A stretch of 46,904 nt of DNA. Origin: Terriglobia bacterium. Lineage in GTDB: Bacteria; Acidobacteriota; Terriglobia; Bryobacterales; Bryobacteraceae. Each line of letters starts with the position of its first letter. Position 1 is the stretch's first letter. The DNA lies in NCBI GenBank assembly GCA_020073145.1, contig JAIQFS010000041.1, positions 1 to 46,904 on the forward strand, given 5' to 3'. Below, one piece after another: positions 16,975 to 25,278 of the stretch. A program made the translations under genes and the position numbers. The notes under the pieces are model-generated. The model did not search any database and was not told the origin of the DNA. It saw only the letters and a list, made by a program, of their open reading frames with translations.

Positions 16975-17038
16975 ATTCAATTGTACATCCCTGAAGCGGG
17001 AGCATGTTATCACACGGTTGAGCGGAGTGGGGGAGAGA

Positions 17039-17845
17039 TCAGTTGAGTCTGCCTACGTTAAGAGTGATCCCGAAGGCGATTTGGTGGTCCGGCGTATTCC
17101 CGTTAATGCCGAAGTGCTGGCCGGATAGATCGAAGGCCAGGCGCTCAGTCATTTGGTATTCGACGCCTTCGAACACGGAGACGACGCGATCCAGGCCGGT
17201 GGATCTTTCCCAGACGGCGTTGCAATGGGGGGTAAATTTTCCCAGCAATCCGCCCGCGGCCAGGCGGCGTCCGTAGCCGAGACCGACGTCGAGCGTTCCC
17301 GCGGGATTGGATGCGGAGATGTGGGTGGCCGCCGACCAGCTCACGGTGACTCCCATGCTGTGGCGGCCGGTATCGTAACGGGCAATGGCGATGGCTCCCA
17401 AGCGGGCACCCTGCTCGCCGCGGAGGAAAAAGACTGCCTGCGGCGCGATGGCGATATCGAGCTTTTCGCCGTCATGCAGAACCGAGGTAGCCGTGGCCGT
17501 GAGCGACTGGCTGAATTGGGTGATCCGCCCGCCTCCCAGGTCGGCCACGGAGACGGAATCGAAAGCCAGGCTATATTCGGTTCGCCCCCAGATGATGCGA
17601 TGGCCTTGCGGGGTATATTTGAAGGCCGCGGGCAGGGTGAAGTTGCCGGACGAGAAGGAATCAAGGCTGCCCCACTCGATCTCGGCGGTGCCGGGCTCGG
17701 TGATGAGGGTATTCACGTGCAGCCGCTTTCGCAGAGTGATGGTGGACCCGCTTCTGGTTCCGAGGCCCAGCCGGGGCAGCAGGTCGGCGGAGCCCAGGGA
17801 GGGCATCAGCAGAATGGCAGTGAAGCCAGCCGCAACGCGAAACAT
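17039..17845 (-). CDS. exported beta-rich protein, probable outer-membrane beta-barrel
   Basis: A 268-residue protein with a signal peptide (about residues 1-20, 'MPSLGSA'). The mature part alternates hydrophobic and polar residues in strands ('GVTVSWSAATHISASN', 'LDVGLGYGRRLAAGGLLGKF', 'IAFGITLNVGRLN'), and the end resembles the last strand of an outer-membrane barrel. A 'FSSGNFTLPAAFKYTPQGHRIIWGRTEY' segment is like that of porin-like transporter proteins of Acidobacteriota. No specific function can be assigned. It is transcribed away from the gene at 18088 and lies 64 bp downstream of the FAD gene start on the same strand. Confidence 0.65.
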   Translation of the reverse strand: MFRVAAGFTAILLMPSLGSADLLPRLGLGTRSGSTITLRKRLHVNTLITEPGTAEIEWGSLDSFSSGNFTLPAAFKYTPQGHRIIWGRTEYSLAFDSVSVADLGGGRITQFSQSLTATATSVLHDGEKLDIAIAPQAVFFLRGEQGARLGAIAIARYDTGRHSMGVTVSWSAATHISASNPAGTLDVGLGYGRRLAAGGLLGKFTPHCNAVWERSTGLDRVVSVFEGVEYQMTERLAFDLSGQHFGINGNTPDHQIAFGITLNVGRLN

Positions 17846-17913
17846 ATTTGGTACTTTCTGTTCTATCTATGAGAGCATACCGTAGAACCAATTTCAGCGA
17901 GGGGAGACGACAA

Positions 17914-17970
17914 GGGGTCGTGCGGGGGCCAGGGGTTGGGAGCCCTGGGGGGAGTGAGGAGGGTTGCGGG
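17914..17970 (+). other. potential G-quadruplex region between divergent genes
   Basis: The plus strand has runs of G at 17914-17917, 17924-17928, 17932-17935, 17938-17940, 17947-17952, 17961-17963 and 17968-17970, separated mainly by 2-8 nt. This satisfies the G3+N1-7 quadruplex pattern several times over. It lies in the 242-bp gap between the leftward gene at 17845 and the rightward gene at 18088. Folding is a prediction only. Confidence 0.4.
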
Positions 17971-18087
17971 TCCGCGCGCGGGGAAGTTTTGATAGGATGG
18001 CTACCTTGGTTCAAGAGGGTCCTGCGGAGAGAAAGGACTCGAATTTGGGGATTGATTAGCCTGTCCCCGAAATGAGGAGAGACGGAG

Positions 18088-19164
18088 ATGGGGGCCAAAC
18101 AACCGGCGCTGGGGATCATCGCCACTGCGATGGTGGTGGCGATCTCGTTGGGCTTTATTTCGCTGTTCAGTTTCCCGCTGTTCGCGGGGTGGGTGGCGTA
18201 TCTGCTGATCTGCTTTATCCCGATGCAGATCGTGATTGGGATCAGTTGGGGATGCAAGCTGCCGCAGTTCGCGAGCGAGCGCAGCCAGCCGCTCAAAGGC
18301 ATCCTGCTCGTGCTGGTGGCGCTGGCGGTGGGAGCGATCGTGGCGGCGGTGCACTACGAGACCGTGGGAGGCGGCATCAGCCCTCCCCCGCCGATGGCCA
18401 TGATGTGCCTGATCGTGTCGGTGATCGTGACGTTCTGGGCCACGATCATGTGGGGAGGCTGGCCGTTTACCACGCTGATCAAGAACCCAGTGGCGGCGGG
18501 ACTGGCCATGGTGGTGGCGTGCTACGTGGTGAACTACATTCTGTTCCGGCTCTTCTTCGACTACGGATTCATGAAGGGCGCGCCGGTCTACGTGCCGGCA
18601 CTCGATCCGCACGGACTCTTCAACGCCTGGAACGCGCTGGTGTTCTACGTGACGGCGATCGCGGTGATGTTTCTGAATCTGAATTTCGATTTGTGGCCGC
18701 TGACGAAAGCGCCCAGCCTGATGAAGCAGCCGGTCTTGGGGCTGGTCTGGACGGCGATCATTCTGGTACTGGGAGAAGTGGTTTTCTACCTGGGCGTGAA
18801 TGTGGCGAAGATGGACGTGGTAGCGTTCATGGTGGAAGTGCCGATTCCCTTCATTTTCGGGACGATTGTGGTGCTCAACATGTTGCAGGGGTCGCTATTT
18901 GCCAAGCTGACGCAGCCGCTGAAAGGCGTGCTGAACACGGTGGCTTCAGCGGTGGTCGGAACGGCGCTCGCCCTGGCGTACAGCGCCCTCGCGCCGGCAT
19001 TGAGCGGACCGGTCAAGCCCGGGCCGCCGAGTTATGATTTCGAGATCTGGCTGGCGTCGGCGCTGCTGGCGGTGACTTTCCCGTTCTTGATCTTTTACGC
19101 CGAGTTTTTCCAGATGTGGCCTTTGCGGCGGGCCGAGAAGGCCACGGGCGCCGCCGCGGACTAA
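18088..19164 (+). CDS. polytopic inner-membrane protein of unknown function
   Basis: A 358-residue protein with about nine or ten transmembrane helices, for example 'IIATAMVVAISLGFISLFSF', 'GWVAYLLICFIPMQIVIGISW', 'GILLVLVALAVGAIVAAV', 'LGLVWTAIILVLGEVVFYLGV' and 'LASALLAVTFPFLIFYAEFF'. I do not recognise a transporter signature. The loops 'GGGISPPPPMAMM' and 'MWGGWPFTTL' are conserved-looking. GGAGAGACGGAG precedes the ATG. The gene stands alone: the next coding start lies 22 bp downstream but encodes an unrelated exported peptidase-like protein. Confidence 0.75.
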   Translation: MGAKQPALGIIATAMVVAISLGFISLFSFPLFAGWVAYLLICFIPMQIVIGISWGCKLPQFASERSQPLKGILLVLVALAVGAIVAAVHYETVGGGISPPPPMAMMCLIVSVIVTFWATIMWGGWPFTTLIKNPVAAGLAMVVACYVVNYILFRLFFDYGFMKGAPVYVPALDPHGLFNAWNALVFYVTAIAVMFLNLNFDLWPLTKAPSLMKQPVLGLVWTAIILVLGEVVFYLGVNVAKMDVVAFMVEVPIPFIFGTIVVLNMLQGSLFAKLTQPLKGVLNTVASAVVGTALALAYSALAPALSGPVKPGPPSYDFEIWLASALLAVTFPFLIFYAEFFQMWPLRRAEKATGAAAD

Positions 19165-19185
19165 GCCCGTTCAGCCCGATGTGGT

Positions 19186-20991
19186 ATGGTCGGGACAAGG
19201 ACGTTCGCCGCAGTGCACCGAATCGCCCGATTTCTCGCAGTCTGCGCCGTTGCCTATGCGGCCCCGGCTCCGGAACCGAGCGCGGCGCGAAACGCGCATT
19301 TCGAGGTCTACTCGCAAGCGGGCGAGGACTCGGCGAGGTCGGTACTGCTCGGGTTCGAGCGCCTGCGCGCCTTTTTTAAGCAACAGACGGGCATCCCGCA
19401 GCAGACGGCATGGCAAGTGGACAACCGGCCTCCGGTGCGCGTGATTGTGTTCGCCGATGCCGCGGAATACGCCCCCTACCGGCTCCAGCCGACGACCGAC
19501 GCATTCTATGTGGGGAACGAAGGCCGGGACTACATTGTGATGGTTCAGCCCCAAGCGGACGATTTCCGTGTGGCGGCGCACGAATACGCGCACGTTGTCC
19601 TGCACGCCAACGGGCTCCGCCTTCCGCCGTGGCTCGACGAAGGACTGCCGGAGTTTTTCTCAGCCGTCGGGACGGGCGCGCTGAACCCCAAGAGCGGGGC
19701 TGGGCGGCCGTTCCGGTCGCGGGTCTTGCAAACCAAGATGTGGATGCCGCTGGCCGAGCTACTGAGTTTGCCGGTGGACTCTCCGCTGCGGGAGCAACCG
19801 GATGGCTCGGAACTGTTCTACGCGGAGAGCTGGGCGCTGACTGACCTGCTGATGGCATCGCCCCGATACAGCGGGCGCTTTTCGGACCTGTTCACGGCAC
19901 TGGCTGCGGGAACGCCCAGCCCGGAGGCGATTGCCGCGGCGTATGGGCGGTCACTTGAGGAGATTACCCGAGATTTGCGAGTCTGGATCCGCAAACGGCG
20001 GATCGCGCCCACACCGCTACCCGCCGTTTCGCCCGGCGACGGGCTCCTGCAAGTTACCCCGGTGACGCCGGTGGCTTGGCGGTCGCTGTTGGCCGAGGTG
20101 CTGCTGGTTACGGGCAAAGTGGACCGAGCGGAGACGGCTTACCAGCAACTCGCCCAAGAAGCGCCGAAGAGCCCGGAATTTCCGGCCGCGCTCGCCGCCA
20201 TCGCCTTGCAGAAGAGTCGTTGGGACGACGCCCGGCAATGGTGGCGGAGGGCGCTCGACCAGGGGATCAATGACGCCGACACGTGCTACCGGTACGCCGT
20301 GCTGGCCAATGCGGCCGGCTTTTCATCCGATGACATTCGCCCGGCCCTGGAGCGGGCGGTGGCGGCGCGGCCCAGCTTTGACGACGCGCTCTACATGCTG
20401 GCCCCCCTGGAAAGCAATGCCGGCCAGTACGAGGCGGCGATCAAACATCTGCGCGCGATGCGCCAGGTGACCGCGGCGCGGCAATACCCCTATTGGATAC
20501 TGATGGCTTATGCCGAGATCGAGCTCGGCCGGCGCTATCAGGCGGAGGCCGCCGCCCGCCTGGCGGACGAGCATGCCACCACCCCCGACGAGCGCCAGCA
20601 CGCGGCTCAACTGGCCGAAATCGCACAAACCGACGTGACGGTTCAGTTCACCCGCGACGCCAACGGGAATCCGCGGCTGGTCACTCGGCGGGTGCCGCAT
20701 GACACGCCGGATTGGAATCCGTTCATCGAGCCTGGCGATTTCATCCGGCGGGTGGAAGGAGAGCTCGCCGAGATCGATTGCAGTGGCGGCGTGAACCGGA
20801 TACTCGTCGAGACCTCAGGAGGGCGCCTCATCATCGACATTCCCGATCCGAAGCGCGTGCAGATGCGGAATGCCCCCGATGAGTTCACGTGCGGTCCTCA
20901 GCCCCGAAATGCGATAACCGTGATCTATGCGGTATCGAAGACCCATACTGGCAGCAGCGACGGCGTGGTGCGCGGCCTGGAATTTCGGTGA
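19186..20991 (+). CDS. exported HExxH metallopeptidase-like protein with TPR-like repeats
   Basis: A 601-residue protein. A short hydrophobic N-terminus (about residues 12-28, 'ARFLAVCAVAYA') looks like a signal peptide. The first third carries H132-E-Y-A-H136 followed by 'WLDEGLPEFF', with Glu152 placed as the likely third zinc ligand, the arrangement of gluzincin-type peptidases in the DUF1570-like group. Residues about 290-480 hold repeated 34-residue TPR-like helices ('LLAEVLLVTGKVDRAETAYQQLAQEAP', 'ALAAIALQKSRWDDARQWWRRAL'). The end is a beta-rich domain of about 100 residues. Substrate and partners are unknown. The ATG at 19186 lacks a good ribosome binding site; a GTG at 19213 after AAGGACG is an alternative. 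Confidence 0.8.
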   Translation: MVGTRTFAAVHRIARFLAVCAVAYAAPAPEPSAARNAHFEVYSQAGEDSARSVLLGFERLRAFFKQQTGIPQQTAWQVDNRPPVRVIVFADAAEYAPYRLQPTTDAFYVGNEGRDYIVMVQPQADDFRVAAHEYAHVVLHANGLRLPPWLDEGLPEFFSAVGTGALNPKSGAGRPFRSRVLQTKMWMPLAELLSLPVDSPLREQPDGSELFYAESWALTDLLMASPRYSGRFSDLFTALAAGTPSPEAIAAAYGRSLEEITRDLRVWIRKRRIAPTPLPAVSPGDGLLQVTPVTPVAWRSLLAEVLLVTGKVDRAETAYQQLAQEAPKSPEFPAALAAIALQKSRWDDARQWWRRALDQGINDADTCYRYAVLANAAGFSSDDIRPALERAVAARPSFDDALYMLAPLESNAGQYEAAIKHLRAMRQVTAARQYPYWILMAYAEIELGRRYQAEAAARLADEHATTPDERQHAAQLAEIAQTDVTVQFTRDANGNPRLVTRRVPHDTPDWNPFIEPGDFIRRVEGELAEIDCSGGVNRILVETSGGRLIIDIPDPKRVQMRNAPDEFTCGPQPRNAITVIYAVSKTHTGSSDGVVRGLEFR

Positions 20992-21024
20992 AGCCCAGCG
21001 ATCGAGACCGCAGTGATTCGAAGT

Positions 21025-21053
21025 CCGGTACTAGGACTACAGCCTATTACCGG
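21025..21053. terminator. terminator-like hairpin without U-tract
   Basis: Left arm 21025-21035 and right arm 21043-21053 pair over 11 bp with one mismatch around a 7-nt loop, 33 bp after the stop at 20991. No T-run follows, so it may stabilise mRNA ends, weakly terminate, or act as an operator for the gene at 21150. Confidence 0.4.
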
Positions 21054-21149
21054 AATCGGGCAAAAGTATTGCATCGATGTCACAGCCCAGTTACGATGAA
21101 CATCCGATGATCCGCGGCGTCATCTTTGGATCGACGGTTCCGGAGCGCT

Positions 21150-21455
21150 GTGGCAACCATACTGATTCTTAACGACGATTTAGGCTTTGCGCTGTGGCTC
21201 GGCCAAGCGCTTTCCGCCTCCACCTGCGAAGCTCTTCCGGCGACCACGGTTTCCGAAGCCGCCGCTTTGATCGGCCACTTTAAGCTGATCATAGATCTGG
21301 TGATCGTGAATCCCCGAGTGCCCGGCGCGGTCGACTTCACGCGAACTCTGCGGAGAGCGCAAGGGCGCTTGCACGTGGCCACACTGGATTCCGGGACGGA
21401 TGCGGGCAGTTACGGCGGCAACGGATGGCCGTTTTTGACGACCTGCGAGATCTGA
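21150..21455 (+). CDS. truncated, degenerate receiver-like protein
   Basis: A 101-residue protein starting at a GTG. 'ATILILNDDLGFALWLGQALS' matches the first strand, acidic pair and helix of a response-regulator receiver. 'IIDLVIVNPRVPGA' is the strand that normally carries the phosphorylatable Asp followed by 'P' and 'G'; here Asn stands in that place. The later part is short and lacks a clear Thr/Lys switch region, so this is probably a pseudo-receiver or a decaying gene. No output domain is attached. It converges on the sigma-54 regulator gene. Confidence 0.5.
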   Translation: MATILILNDDLGFALWLGQALSASTCEALPATTVSEAAALIGHFKLIIDLVIVNPRVPGAVDFTRTLRRAQGRLHVATLDSGTDAGSYGGNGWPFLTTCEI

Positions 21456-21483
21456 CGGGCACTATTCTGAAATAGCAGATGGG

Positions 21484-21506
21484 GGGGTAGGCTGATCGCC
21501 TGCCCC
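21484..21506. terminator. palindrome between convergent genes
   Basis: GGGGTAGGC (21484-21492) pairs with GCCTGCCCC (21498-21506) around a 5-nt loop, with one T-G wobble. It sits between the stop at 21455 and the convergent stop at 21510, and may serve as a bidirectional terminator. A closely similar 24-nt palindrome follows nrdJ at 40675, suggesting a dispersed element. Confidence 0.5.
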
Positions 21507-21509
21507 ACT

Positions 21510-22853
21510 TCAGAGCATCCCGAGCTTCTTCATTTTGTAGCGCAGAGAGAACCGGCCGATTCCCAAGAGCGAGGCGGCGCGGGTCTGATTGCCGGCGGTT
21601 TCCGAGAGGGCGGCGGCGATCAGGTCGCGCTCGCCGGTGCGCAGAGAGAAGGCGGCGTGCGGATCGGCCATAGCCGCCGCCGGTCTTTTTCCGGAACCGT
21701 CGGAGAAAGCCAGGCTGCCGGTAGTAATCAGGGCAGACGGCTCTACCAGGACGGCGCGCTCCATGATGTTCCGCAACTCACGGACATTGCCAGGCCAGCT
21801 GTGGCGGGCCAACATGCTCTGGGCGCCGGGGTGGATCCCCCGAATCGGACGGTTGTGCACCCGGGTGAAGCGAGCGAGAAAGTGGGCAGAGAGTTCCGGG
21901 AGATCCTCAGGGCGCTCGCGCAAGGCGGGGATGCGTATCTGGACGCCATTCAGACGGTAGAAGAGGTCGCTGCGAAAACGGCGCTCGTGGATGGCGGCTT
22001 CGAGGTCGGAGTTGGTGGCGCCGATGACCCGCAGATCCACAGAGATGCTGCGGGAGCCGCCGACTCTGCGAAAGGTGTGGTCCTCGAGAACGCGCAGAAG
22101 CTTGGCCTGGAGCGCGACGGGCAACTCGCCGATTTCGTCGAGGAAGACGGTCCCGCCGTCGGCGACTTCCAGGAGCCCTTGTTTGGAATCGCGCGCGCCG
22201 GTGAAGGCGCCTTTCTCATAGCCGAACAGTTCGCTCTCGAGCAGGTTCTCGGGGAGCGCGGCACAGTTGATGGGCACCAGGGGTGCGGCGGCGCGCTGGC
22301 TCAAGGCGTGCAGCCGTTTGGCGATCAGTTCTTTGCCGGTTCCGCTCTCGCCCACCAGGAGGATGGCCTGAGCGCGGCTGGCCGCAATGCGGGAGACGAA
22401 CTCGAGCAGTTCCTGAACGGCGGCGGAGCGGCCGAGGAATTCGGGCGGAGGCTCAGCGCCCCCGAGGCGGTGCAGAGAGAGGGCCCAACCGGCGACACCG
22501 GCGAGGCGGTCATACAGGGCGACGCCGGAGATATCGAGGAGACGCCTGTCCCCGAGCGGCGCCTGGAAGTCGCACTGCCACTCGAGGCGCGCATCCGGGG
22601 GGAGTTGCAGCGTCGGCGCGATCGGAACGGCCGGGGCGAGCACGTGATCGGCCTTGCGGTGGATGAGCGCCTCCGCGGAGGTCTGGAGCAGGTCTGCAGC
22701 GGCCTGATTGACCGCCAGAACCACGAGCGACGGATCGCAGAGCAGCATGGGGTCCTGGATGCTCTCGAACCAGGCGCTGGCGAGCAGCGATTCCGAACTC
22801 GGGGGCGCGTACGTGGAGATGTCACCCATGGAGTTTGACGGGCCGGTCAGCAC
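21510..22853 (-). CDS. sigma-54-dependent enhancer-binding regulator with PAS-like sensor
   Basis: A 447-residue AAA+ activator. A PAS-like domain occupies about residues 28-125 ('SIQDPMLLCDPSLVVLAVNQAAADLL'). The central domain has Walker A 'GESGTGKE' (168-175), the sigma-54 contact loop 'GAFTGA' (215-220), Walker B 'TVFLDE' (235-240) and 'RFRSDLFYRLN'. A Fis-type helix-turn-helix ends the protein ('NQTRAASLLGIGRFSLRYKMKKLGML'). It hydrolyses ATP to open sigma-54 promoters. There is no receiver domain, so the signal is probably sensed by the PAS-like part. It lies next to the electron-transfer gene cluster, whose first gene has a sigma-54 promoter motif, making it a candidate regulator. The GTG start at 22853 is likely; an ATG at 22829 is an alternative. 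Confidence 0.92.
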   Translation of the reverse strand: MLTGPSNSMGDISTYAPPSSESLLASAWFESIQDPMLLCDPSLVVLAVNQAAADLLQTSAEALIHRKADHVLAPAVPIAPTLQLPPDARLEWQCDFQAPLGDRRLLDISGVALYDRLAGVAGWALSLHRLGGAEPPPEFLGRSAAVQELLEFVSRIAASRAQAILLVGESGTGKELIAKRLHALSQRAAAPLVPINCAALPENLLESELFGYEKGAFTGARDSKQGLLEVADGGTVFLDEIGELPVALQAKLLRVLEDHTFRRVGGSRSISVDLRVIGATNSDLEAAIHERRFRSDLFYRLNGVQIRIPALRERPEDLPELSAHFLARFTRVHNRPIRGIHPGAQSMLARHSWPGNVRELRNIMERAVLVEPSALITTGSLAFSDGSGKRPAAAMADPHAAFSLRTGERDLIAAALSETAGNQTRAASLLGIGRFSLRYKMKKLGML

Positions 22854-22862
22854 CGCATCGGC

Positions 22863-23000
22863 CTAGGCTTCCCCCCGATCGGAAGAGTTTTTTTCCTTGG
22901 AGCAGGCGGGACAGCATTCCGGGCAATACAACCCATGTTCCTGCCGAGGCATGTGGACGGGTGCGGCGGGGCGGCCGCAGTGATCACAAGGGGCCACCAT
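22863..23000 (-). CDS. tiny zinc-ribbon protein
   Basis: A 45-residue frame from ATG 23000 with the Cys pattern C-x2-C ... C-x2-C-C-x2-C ('PCDHCGRP', 'YCPECCPACS'), consistent with a small zinc ribbon. Its stop is 9 bp upstream of the sigma-54 regulator start, so co-transcription is probable. The ribosome binding site is weak and longer in-frame starts exist (two ATGs near 23030, and 23111), so the N-terminus is uncertain. The function is unknown. Confidence 0.45.
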   Translation of the reverse strand: MVAPCDHCGRPAAPVHMPRQEHGLYCPECCPACSKEKNSSDRGEA

Positions 23001-23213
23001 TCGGGATGTAACGATACACGGCGACATCATTCCCACCAGGCCGGCGGTCCCGGCCGCTTGCTGCGTATGGCGTCTTGATGTCCCCGTCCCCTGAGGTCTA
23101 CCTCGAATCACCCGTTGCTCCTATTATGACGTTCGCGTCCGCGGCTGACGACACAAACCGATCGGCCGCCCCAAAAGTTCACATTCTCCATGGCGTCCGC
23201 GTGTCTCACGACA

Positions 23214-23765
23214 CTAGGCGCCTCCTAACTTGACGAGGCCTGCGCGGGCCTTCTTGCCGCTGTCAGCGGCGGGGTCGATTTCGACGGCCTTGGACCAATA
23301 GGACCGGGCCCGCTGGGAGTTGCCGAGATTGGCGTAGATGGCGCCCAGGTTGTACAGAGCATCCACCTGCTTGGGGTTTAGCGACAGAACCTTCTCCGTC
23401 TCGGCGATGGATCCAGCGACGTCATTGCGCTCATAGAGGAGCCGGCCGAGTTCCAGGTGCGCGTCCTGATTGGAGGGCTCGTTTTTGACGGCTTCGCGGA
23501 GATGCCCGGCGGCGTCGTCGAGTTGGCCCTTGTCGCGTTCGATCTGGGCCATGCGGATGAGCACTGGAATGTGGCCGGGTTTCTTTTCGAGCTGCACGGC
23601 GAGCTCTTTGAGCTCATGATCGGGATTGTCGGCGACGACGGGTGGCGGCGAGGATGGGGCCGGCACCGTCTGGTGCGAGCTGACCTTCCACAAGAACAGC
23701 GAGAGGGCGCCCAGCAGGAGCGCGCTCACTCCCATTGCGATCCATTTTTTACGCGAGGCTGGCAT
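23214..23765 (-). CDS. membrane-anchored TPR protein
   Basis: A 183-residue protein with one N-terminal transmembrane segment (about residues 9-27, 'WIAMGVSALLLGALSLFLW') after K-K, followed by a Pro-rich linker. About three tetratricopeptide repeats follow (residues 60-165), including 'IPVLIRMAQIERDKGQLDDAAGHLREAVKNEP', 'AHLELGRLLYERNDVAGSIAETEKVLSLNP' and 'ALYNLGAIYANLGNSQRARSYWSKAVEIDP'. TPRs mediate protein-protein contacts; the domain should face the periplasm. The gene overlaps the end of the FAD/Fe-S oxidoreductase gene by 17 bp, so it belongs to that operon and may act as an assembly or scaffold factor, as TPR proteins do in cytochrome biogenesis (inference). Confidence 0.85.
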   Translation of the reverse strand: MPASRKKWIAMGVSALLLGALSLFLWKVSSHQTVPAPSSPPPVVADNPDHELKELAVQLEKKPGHIPVLIRMAQIERDKGQLDDAAGHLREAVKNEPSNQDAHLELGRLLYERNDVAGSIAETEKVLSLNPKQVDALYNLGAIYANLGNSQRARSYWSKAVEIDPAADSGKKARAGLVKLGGA

Positions 23766-25272
23766 GGACTTGCTGAACTCCAATTACTTTTTCGACAATC
23801 TCAATTCCGATCTTCCGCAGGAACGCCTCCGGGGACTCACCGCCGAGGAGGAGAAACACGTAGTGATTGGGCAATTCGACGACCCGATCGGGACCGGACA
23901 CCTGGACGCAATTCGGCAGGATGCGGGTGACGTTGGAGTTGCGAAAGACGCGGACTCTGCCCTGCTTTTCGGCTTCGTCGAACATCTTCCGGTTGCGTTC
24001 GCGGGCGCGGTCGAAACGGTTACCGCGGTAGGAAATGGTGACACGGTTGCGGGAGGCCTTGCTGAGAGCGAGGGCCGCCTCAAGGGCGGAATCGCCGCCG
24101 CCGACGATGAGGAGGTCCTTGTTCTCGTAGGAGTCGGCTTCGATCAAGCGGTACGTCACCTTACTCAATTCCTCGCCCGGGACACCCAGCCTCCGGGGCG
24201 TGCCGCGCTTGCCGAGGGCGAGGACGACATTCCTGGTTCGATAGACGCCCTTCCCGGTGCTGACCTGCAACACGGGCCCCTGACGCAGAATGGAGTCGAC
24301 GCCTTCCTGAGTCTGCACGCGCACGCCGGTATTGGCCAGAATGGTTTCCCACACGGTCAGAAGCGACTCCTTGGTGCCATCGCCCACATAAAGGCTGCCG
24401 TAGAGAGGCATCTCGACGGGCTCGGCCATCAGGAATTTGTGGCGCGGGTAGTTGCGGATAGTGGAGGCGACTTCGCCCTGCTCGAGCGTGAGGTAGCGCA
24501 ACCCGTTCTGCTGCGCGGCCAGAGAGGCGCTCAAACCGGCCGGACCAGCGCCCACAATGATGACGTCAAAAGGCGTTTCCGTGGCCGTCTCCAGGGAAGC
24601 AACGATCTGGCCGTGGCGGCGGGCAAAGGTGGGAGGGGCCCATTCGCCGCTGGCTTCCAACTGACGCTTGATGCTGTCGATGGCCATGCGGCCTTCGTTG
24701 ACGGCGGTCTTGATGAGCCCCATGCCGGAGAGCTCGCCCGCAATGTAGACGCCGCCGACGTTGGTTTCGAAAGTCTCCTTGACCAAGGGAGCGCGCAAGG
24801 TCTGGAGAGTGTTGCCGAAGGCCAGACTAAGGGCCGAGGTGGGGCACACTTCGATGCACTTGGCGTGGCCGACGCAACGTTCGGGGTTGGCCAGAATGGC
24901 CTTGCCCCCGACGAGGGACAGAGTGCCGGTCTCCGGGCAGGCATCCACGCAGCTGCCGCAGCCAATACAGAGCGTGGCGTTGATGACCGGCCTGGGCTTG
25001 CCCTGCTCGCCCGGAGCGGCGCCGGGCGCTTTCACGGCCGCGCGGTGAACGTTCCATAGAGACAGCGGAGCTCCGCAGGAGGAACAGAAGGCGGATTCCC
25101 CAGAAATCGACTTGCTGCAGCGCGGGCAGGCGATGGAAGGTAAAGCCGGATAAGAAGCAGGCGCGGGTCCGGCCGGCACGGCGCGCTTGGAGGCGGGCAG
25201 CGTCTTGACATACTGCCGGACACAAAGGAACGTGACGATGGAAACGATCAGAGTTGTGAACAGCGTATCCAT
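23749..25272 (-). CDS. membrane-anchored NAD(P)H oxidoreductase: zinc ribbon, 2x[4Fe-4S], FAD domain
   Basis: A 507-residue protein. Order: an N-terminal transmembrane segment (about residues 3-20); a zinc ribbon 'ACPRCSKS...CSSCGAP' (about 48-71); two ferredoxin motifs, 'CIGCGSCVDACP' and 'CVGHAKCIEVCP' (about 100-145); then a thioredoxin-reductase-fold flavoprotein with FAD motif 'IIVGAGPAGLSASLAA' and NAD(P) motif 'LLIVGGGDSALEAALAL'. The redox CxxC of thioredoxin reductase is absent (the equivalent segment reads 'VTYRLIEADSY'), as in YpdA-like and ferredoxin-NADP reductase-like enzymes. It likely moves electrons between NAD(P)H and its Fe-S clusters at the inner membrane. It starts 6 bp after the cytochrome-b-like gene, supporting a membrane complex. 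Confidence 0.88.
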   Translation of the reverse strand: MDTLFTTLIVSIVTFLCVRQYVKTLPASKRAVPAGPAPASYPALPSIACPRCSKSISGESAFCSSCGAPLSLWNVHRAAVKAPGAAPGEQGKPRPVINATLCIGCGSCVDACPETGTLSLVGGKAILANPERCVGHAKCIEVCPTSALSLAFGNTLQTLRAPLVKETFETNVGGVYIAGELSGMGLIKTAVNEGRMAIDSIKRQLEASGEWAPPTFARRHGQIVASLETATETPFDVIIVGAGPAGLSASLAAQQNGLRYLTLEQGEVASTIRNYPRHKFLMAEPVEMPLYGSLYVGDGTKESLLTVWETILANTGVRVQTQEGVDSILRQGPVLQVSTGKGVYRTRNVVLALGKRGTPRRLGVPGEELSKVTYRLIEADSYENKDLLIVGGGDSALEAALALSKASRNRVTISYRGNRFDRARERNRKMFDEAEKQGRVRVFRNSNVTRILPNCVQVSGPDRVVELPNHYVFLLLGGESPEAFLRKIGIEIVEKVIGVQQVHASLA

Positions 25273-25278
25273 CGCGTA

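Noticed and set aside
13319-17046. Long plus-strand open frames of 669 and 597 codons opposite korA and the FAD protein
   Set aside because: They lie wholly opposite well-recognised genes; long antisense frames are expected in GC-rich DNA, and their translations show no family pattern.
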